Part shown: piece after piece, positions 46,863 to 56,941 of the stretch
Layout: every line of letters begins with the position of its first letter
Numbering within the stretch: the stretch's first letter is position 1
NCBI RefSeq assembly: GCF_009363435.1
Contig: NZ_CP045354.1
Location: forward strand, 1,516,501 to 1,580,500
Direction: 5' to 3'
Length of the DNA stretch: 64,000 nucleotides
Source of the DNA: Labrenzia sp. THAF82
GTDB taxonomy: Bacteria; Pseudomonadota; Alphaproteobacteria; Rhizobiales; Stappiaceae
Program-made: the position numbers and the translations under genes
Notes under the pieces: model-generated
Told to the model about the DNA's origin: nothing
The model's input: only the letters and a program-made list of their open reading frames with translations
Database searches by the model: none

Positions 46863-47960
46863 TCAGTCGTAGCTGTAGTCCATGACGCGGGCGTTCATCT
46901 GGCCGTTGTCTGCATAAGGCATGTAGTCGCGCATCAGGTTGCGATAATTCAGGAAGCTCTCGGTGATCCGAACGACCAGTTCATCGTCGCTTGCACGCAG
47001 GTCGGCAATCACTTCGCCAGCTGCATTCCCCATTGCAACGATGACTTCGTCCGGAAGTTTACGCACCATCACGCCGTGGTCGTTGACCAACTGGGTCAAG
47101 GCCTGTGCGTGCTTGGTGTTGTATTCCGTCAGGACGTCGTTGTAGAGGCTGGCGCAGGCACGTGCGACGGCTTCCTTCAGATCGTCCGGGAGTTCGTTGT
47201 AGGCATCCAGATTGACGGCACATTCTTCTGCAGAGGAAGGTTCACCGACGCCAGGCCAATAGTAGTTTTTGGCAATCTGGTAGTATCCCAGAGCACTGTC
47301 AGTCCATGGTCCGATAAATTCACCGGCGTCAAGAGCGCCGGATTGCAAGGCCTGGAACATTGCGGGGCCACTCATCGCCTGAACAGCCATGCCCATCTTG
47401 GAGCACATCTCGGAGGCCAAGCCTGTAGAACGGAATTTCAAGCCCTTCAGGTCGTCCACGCTGTTGATCTCGGTCCGGAACCAGCCGGCCCATTGCGGTC
47501 CGGAGTTTCCGCACAGGAACGGCTTCAGATTGAAGCGTGCATAAATCTCGTCATAGAGGGACTGTCCACCCCCGTGGATCAGCCAGCCGGCTTGTTCTGG
47601 AGCCGTCAGGCCAAAGGGTTGTGAACCAAACAGAAGAATGCCTTTGGACTTGGAACCCCAATAGGCCGGAACCGCGTGGTAAAGTTCAGCAGTCCCCTGA
47701 CCGACGGCGTCGAACACTCCGTTGCCAGGAACTAGTTCACCGGCAGCAAAAAGCTTGACCTCGATCTTGCCGCTGGAAAGGGCCGTAATGCGGTCCGCCA
47801 GCATCTGCGCTGCGACGCCCGGACCTGGAAGGTTCTTGGGCCAGGCAGTGACCATGCGCCACTGGCGAACGTCTTGTGCAATAGCGGGCGTTGCCAGCGT
47901 CGAAGCGGCAGCGGCCGCGGTGCCCGTAGCGCCTGCTTTCAGAAAATCACGTCTTTTCAT
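46863..47960 (-). CDS. TRAP transporter substrate-binding protein (DctP-like, Tat signal)
   Basis: 365 residues. A twin-arginine signal (MKRRDFLKAGATG) ends near TPAIAQD. The DctP fold is visible in WRMVTAWPKNLPGPG, FAAGELVPGNGVFDAVGQGTAEL (in part), KPFLCGNSGPQWAGWFRTEI and the carboxylate-binding region LKGLKFRSTGLASEMCSKMGM. It is of the type usually called mannitol/chloroaromatic-like. It starts only 51 bases after the hutU stop in the same direction, so it may be expressed with histidine utilisation. A GAGGG site precedes the ATG. Confidence 0.88.
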   Translation of the reverse strand: MKRRDFLKAGATGTAAAAASTLATPAIAQDVRQWRMVTAWPKNLPGPGVAAQMLADRITALSSGKIEVKLFAAGELVPGNGVFDAVGQGTAELYHAVPAYWGSKSKGILLFGSQPFGLTAPEQAGWLIHGGGQSLYDEIYARFNLKPFLCGNSGPQWAGWFRTEINSVDDLKGLKFRSTGLASEMCSKMGMAVQAMSGPAMFQALQSGALDAGEFIGPWTDSALGYYQIAKNYYWPGVGEPSSAEECAVNLDAYNELPDDLKEAVARACASLYNDVLTEYNTKHAQALTQLVNDHGVMVRKLPDEVIVAMGNAAGEVIADLRASDDELVVRITESFLNYRNLMRDYMPYADNGQMNARVMDYSYD

Positions 47961-48011
47961 CGTATAATCCCTCGTTCACAGGTAATGGTTCGGAGCCTCC
48001 AGCCGTGCGTT

Positions 48012-49685
48012 TTATGATCCCAGAATAGCCGGTAGGTTGAGCCCCTGTTCTTTCGCGCAATTGAGCGCGATCTCGTAACCGGCGTCCGCGTGACGCATCA
48101 CGCCTGTTGCCGGGTCATTCCAGAGCACCCTTTCGATGCGTCGGTCCGCATCCTCGGTGCCGTCGCAGCAAATCACCATGCCGGAGTGCTGCGAGAACCC
48201 CATTCCAACGCCGCCGCCATGATGAAGCGACACCCAGGTCGCCCCTGATGCCGTATTGAGCAGTGCGTTCAGAAGTGGCCAATCCGAAACGGCGTCCGAA
48301 CCGTCTTTCATGGCCTCGGTTTCCCGGTTCGGCGATGCCACCGAACCACTGTCCAGATGGTCCCTGCCGATGACCACTGGCGCTTTCAGCTCGCCAGTGC
48401 GGACCATTTCGTTAAATGCAAGGCCAAGGCGATGACGCTGGCCCAGTCCGACCCAGCAAATGCGGGCAGGCAGACCCTGAAACGCTATGCGTTCTCTTGC
48501 CATGTCGAGCCAGTTGTGCAGATGATGGTCGTCCGGGATCAGCTCTTTCACCTTGGCGTCGGTCTTGTAGATGTCTTCCGGATCTCCGGAGAGAGCGCAC
48601 CAGCGGAACGGACCGATGCCGCGACAGAAAAGCGGCCGGATATAGGCCGGGACAAAGCCCGGAAAGGCAAAGGCATTTTCCAGGCCTTCTTCAAGCGCCA
48701 CTTGTCGAATGTTGTTGCCATAGTCGAGTGTCGGAACCCCGGCATTCCAGAAGTCGACCATTGCTGCGACATGCACTTTCATTGAGGCGCGAGCCGCTTT
48801 TTCCACCGCCTTCGGGTCGGTCTCGGCTCTGGCCCGCCATTCGGCGACTGTCCATCCCTGGGGTAGATAGCCATTGACCGGGTCGTGGGCGGAGGTCTGG
48901 TCGGTGACGATATCCGGTTTGACGCCGCGTCTGACCAGCTCGGCAAAGACATCGGCAGCGTTGGCTATCAAGGCGACCGACTTGGACTCGCCCGCCTTTG
49001 TCCAGCGGTCAATCAAGTCCAATGCTTCGTCCAGGGAGTGTGTCTTCTCATCGACGTAGCGCGTGCGCAGACGAAAGTCGGCGCTTTTTTCGTCGCACTC
49101 GACGGCGAGGCAACATGCTCCGGCCATGACCGCAGCAAGCGGCTGTGCTCCACCCATTCCGCCAAGACCACCGGTCAGGATCCAGCGCCCCTTGAGATTG
49201 CCCTCATAGTGCTGACGGCCGGCCTCCATGAAGGTTTCATATGTGCCCTGAACGATGCCTTGTGTGCCGATATAGATCCAGGAGCCAGCTGTCATCTGGC
49301 CGTACATGGCCAGGCCTTTCTTGTCGAGCTCGTGAAAGTGATCCCAATTGGCCCAATTGGGCACCAGGTTGGAATTGGCGATCAGGACGCGAGGCGCATC
49401 CTTGTGGGTCTTGAAAACGCCAACCGGTTTACCGGATTGCACCAGAAGTGTTTCGTCGTCATTCAGGCTCTTCAGTCCCGCGACAATGCGATCAAAATCG
49501 TCCCAGGTTCGTGCCGCCCTGCCGATGCCACCATAGACCACCAGTTCATGGGGATTTTCAGCGACGTCCGGGTGAAGGTTGTTCATCAGCATGCGCAGCG
49601 GTGCTTCGGTCAGCCATGACTTTGCATTCAGATCCGTGCCGGTCGGCGGGTAGACGTCGCGGGCGTTGTGGCGACGATCGGTCAT
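48012..49685 (-). CDS. hutU: Urocanate hydratase
   Basis: 557 residues, normal for the family. It begins [28 protein letters not shown] (in parts) and shows [19 protein letters not shown], the NAD-binding region, [16 protein letters not shown] and [17 protein letters not shown]. It hydrates urocanate to imidazolonepropionate with tightly bound NAD+, the second step of histidine breakdown. It is the last hut gene of the leftward operon: its ATG overlaps the hutG stop (49682-49685), and the TRAP transporter genes follow after 51 bases. Confidence 0.96.
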   Translation of the reverse strand: MTDRRHNARDVYPPTGTDLNAKSWLTEAPLRMLMNNLHPDVAENPHELVVYGGIGRAARTWDDFDRIVAGLKSLNDDETLLVQSGKPVGVFKTHKDAPRVLIANSNLVPNWANWDHFHELDKKGLAMYGQMTAGSWIYIGTQGIVQGTYETFMEAGRQHYEGNLKGRWILTGGLGGMGGAQPLAAVMAGACCLAVECDEKSADFRLRTRYVDEKTHSLDEALDLIDRWTKAGESKSVALIANAADVFAELVRRGVKPDIVTDQTSAHDPVNGYLPQGWTVAEWRARAETDPKAVEKAARASMKVHVAAMVDFWNAGVPTLDYGNNIRQVALEEGLENAFAFPGFVPAYIRPLFCRGIGPFRWCALSGDPEDIYKTDAKVKELIPDDHHLHNWLDMARERIAFQGLPARICWVGLGQRHRLGLAFNEMVRTGELKAPVVIGRDHLDSGSVASPNRETEAMKDGSDAVSDWPLLNALLNTASGATWVSLHHGGGVGMGFSQHSGMVICCDGTEDADRRIERVLWNDPATGVMRHADAGYEIALNCAKEQGLNLPAILGS

Positions 49686-50512
49686 TGTTCGCTCCCAGAA
49701 ATTTCGGATGATTTTTGCTTGAGGATCGGCGCAAGCTTTTCGAGCGCGCTCAAGATAGTTTTTAAAGGACCTCGCAACCGATCTGCCTTCTCTTCGTCAA
49801 GGGCAAATGGCAGGTCTTCGCTTTTGAGGTGCGTCCTTTGGGCAAGTTCCATCTGTATGGCATGCACGCCATCGGTTGGACGCCCGTAGTGACGGGTGGT
49901 CCAACCGCCCTTGAAACGTCCGTTGAGCACGGACGTGTAACCTGCGGCAGTTTCGGTGTTGCTGACGACGGCTGCTTCGACAGCCGGGGCACAAGTGGAA
50001 CCATTGTTTGTGCCGGTGTTGAAGTCGGGCAATCTCCCTTCAAAGAGAAACGGCACAACTGACCGGATCGAATGGCAATCATAAAGGATGGCAACGCCAT
50101 GCAATGCCTTCACCCGCTTAATCTCGGCTTCAAGGGCCGCGTGATATGGGGCATGCCAGGCAAGTCGTCGGGCTTCGATCTCCGCTGCGTCCGGCTCCTG
50201 GCCATTATGATAAATGGGACGTCCGTCGAAATCGGTCACCGGGCAAAGGCTTGTTGTATTTTGTCCCGGATAAAGGGAAGCGCCAGCCGGATCGCGATTG
50301 GCATCAATGACATAGCGGTGAAAACCTGCCTTCACCATGGTCGCGCTTGAAAGAAGACCTTCGTACAGCCGATCGACATGCCAATCCGTATCGGCGAGCT
50401 TCAGTCCGGTCTCGTTCAAGCGAGCGCGGATGTTGTCCGGCACGAAAGTGCCGGCGTGGGGAACGCCCAGGACAATGGGACCGTCGCCCCGGATGACGTC
50501 AACCGGTTGCAT
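49682..50512 (-). CDS. hutG: N-formylglutamate deformylase
   Basis: 276 residues from ATG 50512, placed after GGAG; a TTG at 50524 is also in frame. Metal and substrate blocks: [49 protein letters not shown] and [13 protein letters not shown]. It hydrolyses N-formyl-L-glutamate to glutamate and formate, the last step of the HutF-type five-step pathway, which agrees with hutF being present opposite. Released formate could feed the formate dehydrogenase at the other end of this window (inference). It overlaps hutH by 14 bases. Confidence 0.94.
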   Translation of the reverse strand: MQPVDVIRGDGPIVLGVPHAGTFVPDNIRARLNETGLKLADTDWHVDRLYEGLLSSATMVKAGFHRYVIDANRDPAGASLYPGQNTTSLCPVTDFDGRPIYHNGQEPDAAEIEARRLAWHAPYHAALEAEIKRVKALHGVAILYDCHSIRSVVPFLFEGRLPDFNTGTNNGSTCAPAVEAAVVSNTETAAGYTSVLNGRFKGGWTTRHYGRPTDGVHAIQMELAQRTHLKSEDLPFALDEEKADRLRGPLKTILSALEKLAPILKQKSSEISGSEQ

Positions 50513-52055
50513 ATGTGTCTCCAAGACTGATCAGGTGATCTTGTGCAACAACGGAAGCGAGCGCGCGCGAGCGCACAAATTCAGCGGCGGTTTCAAGGTC
50601 GGGTGCCATATAACGGTCGGCCTGAAGGGCCGGGACGTCTTGCCGTAGCCTGGCAAGGACAGATTGCAAAGCTGCACTGGTCTTGAGTGGAGCCCGGTGT
50701 TCAACACCCTCTGCCGCGCATAGCAATTCCACGCCTAGTATCTGTGCGAGGTTTGCATTCATGCGCCCAAGCCTCATCGCGCCGTGGGCAGCCATCGAGA
50801 CATGGTCTTCCTGATTGGCACTGGTCGGTGTTGAATCCGTTGAACACGGGTTCGCCAGATGCTTGTTCTCGCTCATCAATGCCGCAGTGGTGACTTCGGC
50901 GATCATCATTCCGGAATTCAGGCCGGGGTCTTTTGCGAGAAACGGAGGCAGATCGAACGAAAGGCTGGGGTCGACCATCAAGGCGACGCGGCGCTGGGCG
51001 ATTGCTCCCAACTCGGCAATTGCCAGTGCGATCTGATCGGCGGCAAATGCGACAGGTTCTGCATGAAAGTTGCCGCCGGATACGATCCGGTCTGCATCTA
51101 TCAGCACCAGCGGGTTGTCGGTTGCGGCATTGGCTTCAATCTCCAGAGTTCGCGCCGCCATGCGCAGAAGATCGACGCAGGCACCGGCGACCTGTGGCTG
51201 ACAACGGATGCAGTAGGGGTCCTGAACACGCTGGTCATCCTCGCGATGACTGTCGCGTATCTCCGAGCCTTCCATGATCGCGCGCATGGAGTGTGCAACT
51301 TCGATCTGACCACGGTGGCCGCGCAGTTGATGGATTTCCGGGAGGAGCGGTGCTGTCGATCCCATGATGGCATCGGTGGATAGGCTAGCGGTGAGGAGCG
51401 TTGCCTCGGCAAGCCGCCAGGCCTCGAAAAGTCCGGACAAGGCGCAGGCCGTTGAAAACTGAGTGCCGTTGATGAGGCCGAGGCCTTCCTTGGGGCCGAG
51501 TACCACCGGAGCCAGACCGGCTCTTTCAAGCGCTTCGCCGCCCGGCATCCTGGTGCCCGAATAGTCAGCCTCGCCTTCGCCGATCAGAACCGCTGTCATA
51601 TGCGCAAGCGGTGCAAGATCGCCTGATGCGCCGACGGAGCCCTGAGACGGAACAACGGGCGTGATGCCTTTCTCCAGACAGTCCTCAATCAGCTTGAGGA
51701 TTTTGAAACGCACTCCAGACGCACCGCGCCCCAATGACAAGAGTTTCAATACCATCATCAGGCGCGTGGTCGGACGGTCGAGCGGTTCACCTACGCCGCA
51801 ACAATGGGACAGGATCAGGTTGCGTTGCAGGGTTGCCGTATCTTCCGGTGCTATTTTGACACTGGCCAGTTTGCCGAAACCGGTGTTGACGCCATAGACG
51901 GCATCGCTGCCTCCGGCAGCCTTTGCGATGCGTTCGGCAGCTTCGTCGATTGACGGTTTGGCCTTTCTGTCGACGCGCACCGCTGTTTCGTTCCTGAATA
52001 CCGCTTCCAGGTCAGACAGTGTCACGTTGCCTGGGGTCAGGGTGAGGGTGCTCAT
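50499..52055 (-). CDS. hutH: Histidine ammonia-lyase
   Basis: 518 residues. The MIO-forming Ala-Ser-Gly is in [15 protein letters not shown] (about 150). NTGFGKLA and [12 protein letters not shown] near the N-terminus, and [17 protein letters not shown] and [27 protein letters not shown] (in parts) at the active-site wall, confirm the family. It removes ammonia from L-histidine to give urocanate. It is the second gene of the leftward hut operon, overlapping hutI (52052-52055) and hutG. Confidence 0.96.
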   Translation of the reverse strand: MSTLTLTPGNVTLSDLEAVFRNETAVRVDRKAKPSIDEAAERIAKAAGGSDAVYGVNTGFGKLASVKIAPEDTATLQRNLILSHCCGVGEPLDRPTTRLMMVLKLLSLGRGASGVRFKILKLIEDCLEKGITPVVPSQGSVGASGDLAPLAHMTAVLIGEGEADYSGTRMPGGEALERAGLAPVVLGPKEGLGLINGTQFSTACALSGLFEAWRLAEATLLTASLSTDAIMGSTAPLLPEIHQLRGHRGQIEVAHSMRAIMEGSEIRDSHREDDQRVQDPYCIRCQPQVAGACVDLLRMAARTLEIEANAATDNPLVLIDADRIVSGGNFHAEPVAFAADQIALAIAELGAIAQRRVALMVDPSLSFDLPPFLAKDPGLNSGMMIAEVTTAALMSENKHLANPCSTDSTPTSANQEDHVSMAAHGAMRLGRMNANLAQILGVELLCAAEGVEHRAPLKTSAALQSVLARLRQDVPALQADRYMAPDLETAAEFVRSRALASVVAQDHLISLGDTYATG

Positions 52056-53257
52056 TCAGAGCCTCCGAAAATACGTTTCTGGAGTGAGTTGAAGCCGATG
52101 CGGTAGGACAGTTCGGCCGGGTGGTCGACGTTCCAGATGGCAAGATCCGCACGCATGCCGGCCTTGAGGCAGCCCTGGTCTTCAAGGTTCAATGCTCGTG
52201 CGGCTTCTCGTGTAACACCGGCAAGAGCTTCTTCCGGCGTCATGCGGAACAGTGTGCAGCCCATGTTCATTGTGGTCAGCAAGGATGCGAGAGGCGAAGA
52301 CCCCGGATTGCAATCCGTTGCCAGCGCAATTGGCACGCCCTCCTGACGCAGCAACTCAAGCGGAGGCATTTGCGTTTCGCGCAAAGTGTAGAAAGCTCCT
52401 GGCAACAAAACGGCAACCGAGTCGCTTTTCTTGAGTGCCTTTGCACCTGCCTCATCCAGATACTCAAGATGATCCGCCGAGAGCGCACCATAGGATGCGG
52501 CAAGTTTTGTTCCGCCGAGATTTGAGAGTTGTTCGGCGTGAAGTTTCACCGGAAGGCCGAGCTCCCTGGCTTTGTCAAAAACTTTCGCAATCTGTTCGGG
52601 AGAAAAGGCAATGCCCTCGCAAAAGCCGTCGACGGCATCCACGAGGTTTTCCTCATTTGCCTCTTCCAGCGTTGGCAGGCAGACCTCTTCCAGGTAAGCG
52701 TCAGGCCGATCCTTGTATTCAGCTGGGACAGCGTGCGCACCAAGAAAACTGGTTCTTATGTGGATCGGTCTTTTTCGGGAAATGCTGCGTGCGGTGCGCA
52801 GCATGCGCAGTTCCGTTTCTCGGTCGAGGCCATAACCTGACTTGATCTCGATAGCGGTTACGCCCTCACGGATCAGCGCGTCAACACGCGTCAACGCGGA
52901 AGCAAGGAGAACTTCTTCGCCTGCCGCCCGTGTCGCTGAGACAGTTGAAACAATGCCACCGCCAGCACGCGCGACTTCCTCGTAACTCGCACCTTGAAGA
53001 CGCATTTCAAATTCACGTGCGCGGTTGCCGCCAAAAACAACATGTGTGTGACAGTCGATCAGCCCGGGCGTGACCAGCCGTCCTTCTAGATCCTCGGATG
53101 GAAGCTCGCGGTCCTGTTTCGGAAGATCCTGGTCCCGACCTGCAAATGCGAGCCGATCTCCGTCGATCACCAAAGCACCTTGTTCGACAAGTCCGTAGGC
53201 CGCGCCGTTGGCGGTAAATGTCGCGAGCTTGGCGTTGGTCAGAAGGCGTCTGGACAA
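52052..53257 (-). CDS. hutI: Imidazolonepropionase
   Basis: 401 residues from TTG 53257, with GAGGA six bases upstream; the nearby ATG at 53264 is out of frame. Amidohydrolase metal site: [17 protein letters not shown], with further ligands in [22 protein letters not shown] and [10 protein letters not shown]. It opens the imidazolone ring to give N-formimino-L-glutamate, step three of the pathway. It is the first gene of the leftward hut operon and is divergent from hutF; the gap of 79 bases holds the likely HutC operator. Confidence 0.95.
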   Translation of the reverse strand: MSRRLLTNAKLATFTANGAAYGLVEQGALVIDGDRLAFAGRDQDLPKQDRELPSEDLEGRLVTPGLIDCHTHVVFGGNRAREFEMRLQGASYEEVARAGGGIVSTVSATRAAGEEVLLASALTRVDALIREGVTAIEIKSGYGLDRETELRMLRTARSISRKRPIHIRTSFLGAHAVPAEYKDRPDAYLEEVCLPTLEEANEENLVDAVDGFCEGIAFSPEQIAKVFDKARELGLPVKLHAEQLSNLGGTKLAASYGALSADHLEYLDEAGAKALKKSDSVAVLLPGAFYTLRETQMPPLELLRQEGVPIALATDCNPGSSPLASLLTTMNMGCTLFRMTPEEALAGVTREAARALNLEDQGCLKAGMRADLAIWNVDHPAELSYRIGFNSLQKRIFGGSE

Positions 53258-53294
53258 GGCCCATCCTCGGCTTGATTAGATTGCGCTATTCGAT

Positions 53295-53312
53295 AATATG
53301 CATGCACATATT
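53295..53312. promoter_or_regulatory. Probable HutC operator between hutI and hutF
   Basis: AATATGCATGCACATATT: perfect six-base arms AATATG/CATATT around CATGCA, in the middle of the 79-base divergent gap. Position and AT-rich inverted symmetry suit a GntR/HutC-type site controlling both arms. Confidence 0.6.
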
Positions 53313-53336
53313 AAGGTGTCAACGAAGGAAAACGGC

Positions 53337-54716
53337 ATGGCGACCAACTCGGCAACAGAGGTTTTTGCAGAGCAGGCGCTGCTTCCGTCCGGTTGGGCTG
53401 AAAATGTTGTGGTGAGCCTGGGTCAGGACGGAAAAATCAAGGATGTGGTGCAAGGCGCAAATCCGGCCGGACAACGGGTTGCAGTTCTTTTGCCGGCACC
53501 GGTGAACCTTCATAGTCATGCCTTCCAGCGGGCCATGGCAGGAATGAGTGAGCGGCGCGGCATAGAACCGCGCGACAGTTTCTGGACGTGGCGCCAGATC
53601 ATGTTTCGTTTCCTTGATGCGTTGACGCCTGATGATGTCGAAGCGATTGCGGCCTTTGTCCAGATGGAGATGCTGGAAGCAGGATATGCCGCCGTCGGAG
53701 AATTCCATTATTTGCATCACCAGCCTGGCGGGGTGCCCTATGACAATCCGGCTGAACTGTCTGACAGGATTATCGCGGCTGCCGCCAGCACTGGTATTGG
53801 TCTGACCCATTTGCCAGTGCTTTATCAATATGGCGGCTGTGATCGTCGCGCACTTGCTGCGGGCCAGATCCGCTTCGGAAACGACCTTCAAGGTTTTGAG
53901 ACGCTTTTTGAGCGCGCTGCCATGTCCATCAAGGCATTGCCGGATGATGCGGTGATCGGAATTGCGCCGCACTCCTTGAGAGCGGTGGATGAAGCCGGTC
54001 TGAAAACGGCAGTAGACCTGGCAGGTGACAAGCCGCTTCATATGCATCTTGCCGAGCAAATTCCTGAAGTGGAGGAAGTCCTCGCGTCCAAGGGAGCGCG
54101 CCCGGTGGAATGGCTGTTGGAAAACCAAAAAGTCGAACCGAACTGGTGCCTTATTCACTGCACCCAAATGACGCAGGAGGAGACGAAAGCGCTCGCTTTG
54201 ACCGGTGCTGTGGCCGGACTTTGCCCGATTACGGAATCCAGTCTAGGCGACGGTATCTTCGATGGGGTCCGGTTTATGGAGCAAGGCGGCCGTTTCGGGT
54301 TTGGCTCGGATTCCAATATCCGGATTTCCCTTTCAGAAGAGCTGCGAACGTTCGAATATTCTCAGCGTTTGAGAGATCGGAGCCGGGCAACAGTTGCAAC
54401 ATCAGAAAAGTCGACAGGGCGCGTACTTTTTGAAGGGGCTGCGACAGGCGGCGCTCAGGCTGCGGGCCGAAGCGCGGGATCAATCGCTGCAGGCAAGTTT
54501 GCAGATTTGGTTGCACTCGACGGGAATGCCATCGATCTTGACGGCCGCAAGGGCGACGAAGTCCTCGATACCTTTGTCTTCGCCGGTGATGATCGAATGG
54601 TTTCGGAAGTCTGGTCTGCCGGACGGCATGTTGTTTCGGGTGGAAACCATGTAAAAGGCGATGCCATCCGCGCTAAATACCGGGCCACGATGACCGCGTT
54701 GCGCGACCGACTTTAA
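53337..54716 (+). CDS. hutF: Formimidoylglutamate deiminase
   Basis: 459 residues from ATG 53337, after AAGGAAAA; an ATG at 53298 is in frame but lies within the operator. Metal-dependent amidohydrolase of the HutF branch: VNLHSHAFQRAMAGMSER, DSFWTWRQIMF, EFHYLHHQPGG, LHMHLAEQIPEVEE and FGSDSNIRISLSEELR. It deaminates N-formimino-L-glutamate to N-formyl-L-glutamate, the substrate of HutG. Its presence defines the five-enzyme route rather than the HutG formiminoglutamase route. The hutC gene follows after 13 bases. Confidence 0.95.
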   Translation: MATNSATEVFAEQALLPSGWAENVVVSLGQDGKIKDVVQGANPAGQRVAVLLPAPVNLHSHAFQRAMAGMSERRGIEPRDSFWTWRQIMFRFLDALTPDDVEAIAAFVQMEMLEAGYAAVGEFHYLHHQPGGVPYDNPAELSDRIIAAAASTGIGLTHLPVLYQYGGCDRRALAAGQIRFGNDLQGFETLFERAAMSIKALPDDAVIGIAPHSLRAVDEAGLKTAVDLAGDKPLHMHLAEQIPEVEEVLASKGARPVEWLLENQKVEPNWCLIHCTQMTQEETKALALTGAVAGLCPITESSLGDGIFDGVRFMEQGGRFGFGSDSNIRISLSEELRTFEYSQRLRDRSRATVATSEKSTGRVLFEGAATGGAQAAGRSAGSIAAGKFADLVALDGNAIDLDGRKGDEVLDTFVFAGDDRMVSEVWSAGRHVVSGGNHVKGDAIRAKYRATMTALRDRL

Positions 54717-54729
54717 CTGGACTGACCAC

Positions 54730-55431
54730 TTGACGTTGACCGAGACAAATTCCTGGACAGGCATTCGCAAGGAGCTGTTGCGAAGGATACATAGCCGGGT
54801 CTGGCAACCGGGTGAGCAGATCCCGCATGAGGCTGATCTCGCCGAGGAATTTGGCTGCGCCCGGACAACTGTCAACAGAGCGCTCAGGGACCTTGCGGAA
54901 AGCGGCCTTGTTGTGCGCAAACGGCGGGCGGGAACGCGTGTCGCACTCAACCCGCCTCAACGGGCGACCCTGACAATTCCAATCATACGGGAAGAAGTCG
55001 AGGCTACGGGCAGGACCTATCGCCATAGTCTCCTGGAACGGGACTTTCGCCCTCTACCTCCCATGTTACATGGTGCGTTTCCGGCTACGCTTAGTGAGGA
55101 TGTGCTTTACCTGAAGACGCTGCACTTTGCCGATAACAGGCCCTATGCTTACGAAGAGCGTTATATCAATCTCAACGCAGCGCCGGAGGCCCGCGATACG
55201 GCCTTTGACGAGGTCAGTGCCAATGAGTGGCTGGTCCATAATGCGCCTTATAGCCACGGCGACATTTCCTTTTTTGCAGTAAGTGCAGACAAGACCCTGT
55301 CCCGCAAACTGGATGCGGGCAGCGGAACCGCCCTTTTTGCGATGGAACGCATCACGTGGGCCGGCAACATGCCGATCACCCATGTGCACCTGATTTTCGC
55401 TCCTGGCTATCGAATGCGGACCGAGATCTGA
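54730..55431 (+). CDS. hutC: HutC, GntR-family histidine utilisation repressor
   Basis: 233 residues, starting at TTG 54730 or TTG 54736. The N-terminal GntR winged helix is WQPGEQIPHEADLAEEFGCARTTVNRALRDLAESGLVVRKRRAGTRV (read in parts). The C-terminal UTRA domain includes YEERYINLNAAPEA and ends FAPGYRMRTEI. HutC proteins bind urocanate and then release hut promoters. It is in the same operon as hutF and convergent with tonB, whose stop lies 11 bases away. Confidence 0.93.
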   Translation: MTLTETNSWTGIRKELLRRIHSRVWQPGEQIPHEADLAEEFGCARTTVNRALRDLAESGLVVRKRRAGTRVALNPPQRATLTIPIIREEVEATGRTYRHSLLERDFRPLPPMLHGAFPATLSEDVLYLKTLHFADNRPYAYEERYINLNAAPEARDTAFDEVSANEWLVHNAPYSHGDISFFAVSADKTLSRKLDAGSGTALFAMERITWAGNMPITHVHLIFAPGYRMRTEI

Positions 55432-55442
55432 CGCTGCCGGCC

Positions 55443-56543
55443 TCACCTCATGGCAACGGGCAAGGTGAAGGACCAGGAGGCTCGAGAGCCGGGGATGGGA
55501 GGAAAAGGTGCTGCTCGCTGAACGGCTTTTACAACGGCTGAATCGAATGGTTTCGAACCCGAAGACTTGGCAAGTCGAATGCCAGTAACGGAACCGTTCT
55601 TTCGAACAGTAAATCGAACCACGGCATCACTTTGGGTCCGTTTTCCACCACGGGGTGCTCTGACAGACCTCAGCAGTTTCCGGTGAACTTTCGCAGGGTA
55701 GTTGGTTGCATCCGCGTTGCCTGCCGACTTGGCCTTGCTTTTTCGCTGCGATCCGCCCTTTTGAGCCGTGCGGCTGGACGTCCCACTCGCCCCATTTCGG
55801 CTTGCTGATTGCGGCTTCCGTGCTTGTTTAGTCCGTTTTTCAGGAACTGCTTCGTCTACCTCGCGGACTGGCGGTTTCGGTTTGATACGCGGGCTGGGTG
55901 TCGTTTCGGCAGGTTCAGCAGTTGGCGCATTTTCCGCCTCGATTGCAGCAAGTTCGTTCGCCGGTACTGGTTTAGCTGTCACGCTTTCGGTATTTGCAGC
56001 ATTTGGAAGGACCGGTGTCGGCTGCGCATGGCTTGGTTTCAAGGTCGCTGATGCTGCAGAGGCGATGAGTGGCACCTGTGTGATGTTTTTTTCAGGTGTT
56101 TGGGCCTTACTGCCGACAGTTCTTGCAATTTTTTCGGGAGCGAGCGCTCGAGATGTAACTGCCAGAGCATTTGTCTGCGCGGTTGGAAGACGGACTGTTG
56201 TTTGACGCCTTGGAACAACAGTCGCAACTAGACTTGGCTTTACCGGCGTTGCAGTCTCGCTCTTCAAAGGGGTGATTGCCTCAACATTCGAAGCTGCGCT
56301 TATTGCGCCCTTGATCGCTTTTCGGGTCGCAATTGCGTAGACTGGAACGGTGGTCGCCAGCTGCTCGACTGAACCGGAAACAATCGTGTTGAAGGCAGCT
56401 TCTCCCAACACTGCATGCTGTACTGCGCCGCCACCTGAATGCTTTAGAGCTGGAGCGTCTGTCATCGTGAGGGCAGCGGCAATCACGTGAATTGCCAGCG
56501 ACAACAAGACAGCGACAAAAAACAGTCGGTGGATTGATTTCAT
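55443..56543 (-). CDS. TonB-family energy transducer
   Basis: 366 residues. One N-terminal TM anchor (RLFFVAVLLSLAIHVIAAALTM), with the His-in-membrane position typical for TonB, is followed by a long Ala/Pro/Thr/Lys-rich spacer (about 60-280) that spans the periplasm. The TonB C-terminal domain contains NYPAKVHRKLL, VRFTVRKNGSVTGIRLAKSSGSKPFDSAVVKAV (in parts) and the SxPFPPIP-like AAPFPPIP. It passes the proton-motive force to HmuR. Its start overlaps the stop of the second exbD (56540-56543). The spacer is longer than in E. coli TonB. Confidence 0.88.
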   Translation of the reverse strand: MKSIHRLFFVAVLLSLAIHVIAAALTMTDAPALKHSGGGAVQHAVLGEAAFNTIVSGSVEQLATTVPVYAIATRKAIKGAISAASNVEAITPLKSETATPVKPSLVATVVPRRQTTVRLPTAQTNALAVTSRALAPEKIARTVGSKAQTPEKNITQVPLIASAASATLKPSHAQPTPVLPNAANTESVTAKPVPANELAAIEAENAPTAEPAETTPSPRIKPKPPVREVDEAVPEKRTKQARKPQSASRNGASGTSSRTAQKGGSQRKSKAKSAGNADATNYPAKVHRKLLRSVRAPRGGKRTQSDAVVRFTVRKNGSVTGIRLAKSSGSKPFDSAVVKAVQRAAPFPPIPGSRASWSFTLPVAMR

Positions 56544-56941
56544 TTGTTGGTGGTCCGTGTGACGACGACAACGGCGTCAGCACCAGCGCCATAAAGGGCT
56601 TTGACGTGCTGCAGCAGTTTTCCTGCTCCCAGATTTTTGTCTGCTGCCAGTTTGACCTGTCTTGGCGCACCCTCGCGCTCCGGTAAATGGTTTGCCAAAT
56701 AGTCCGCAGCGGTCACAGGTGCTTCGCGATATACCAGTGCGCCATCGCCGCGTGCATAAAGGGCGTCCGGTGGCGGCAGGGGATCTGAGCTCTTTGTCTC
56801 AGGCAGGATGACGTCAGGATCTTGAGGCGGTGTAAGTTGCCCGGTGACCAGGAAAAATATCAACATCAAGAACACGATGTTGATAAGGGAAATCGTGGTT
56901 TCCAAAGGCCTTTTGGGCTTGTTTCGCCGGACCCTGATCAT
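56540..56941 (-). CDS. ExbD-family protein lacking the proton-carrying aspartate
   Basis: 133 residues: basic N-terminus, one TM helix and a periplasmic domain (TAADYLANHLPEREGAPRQVKLAADKNLGAG... in parts; ends VVVVTRTTNK). In the helix the family pattern TPLVDVxFLLL becomes ISLINIVFLMLIFFLV: Asn21 stands where the essential protonatable Asp of ExbD (E. coli Asp25) should be. Second of two tandem exbD genes, overlapping both the first exbD and tonB by four bases. Probably a partner in a mixed ExbD dimer, not an independent motor subunit. Confidence 0.82.
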   Translation of the reverse strand: MIRVRRNKPKRPLETTISLINIVFLMLIFFLVTGQLTPPQDPDVILPETKSSDPLPPPDALYARGDGALVYREAPVTAADYLANHLPEREGAPRQVKLAADKNLGAGKLLQHVKALYGAGADAVVVVTRTTNK

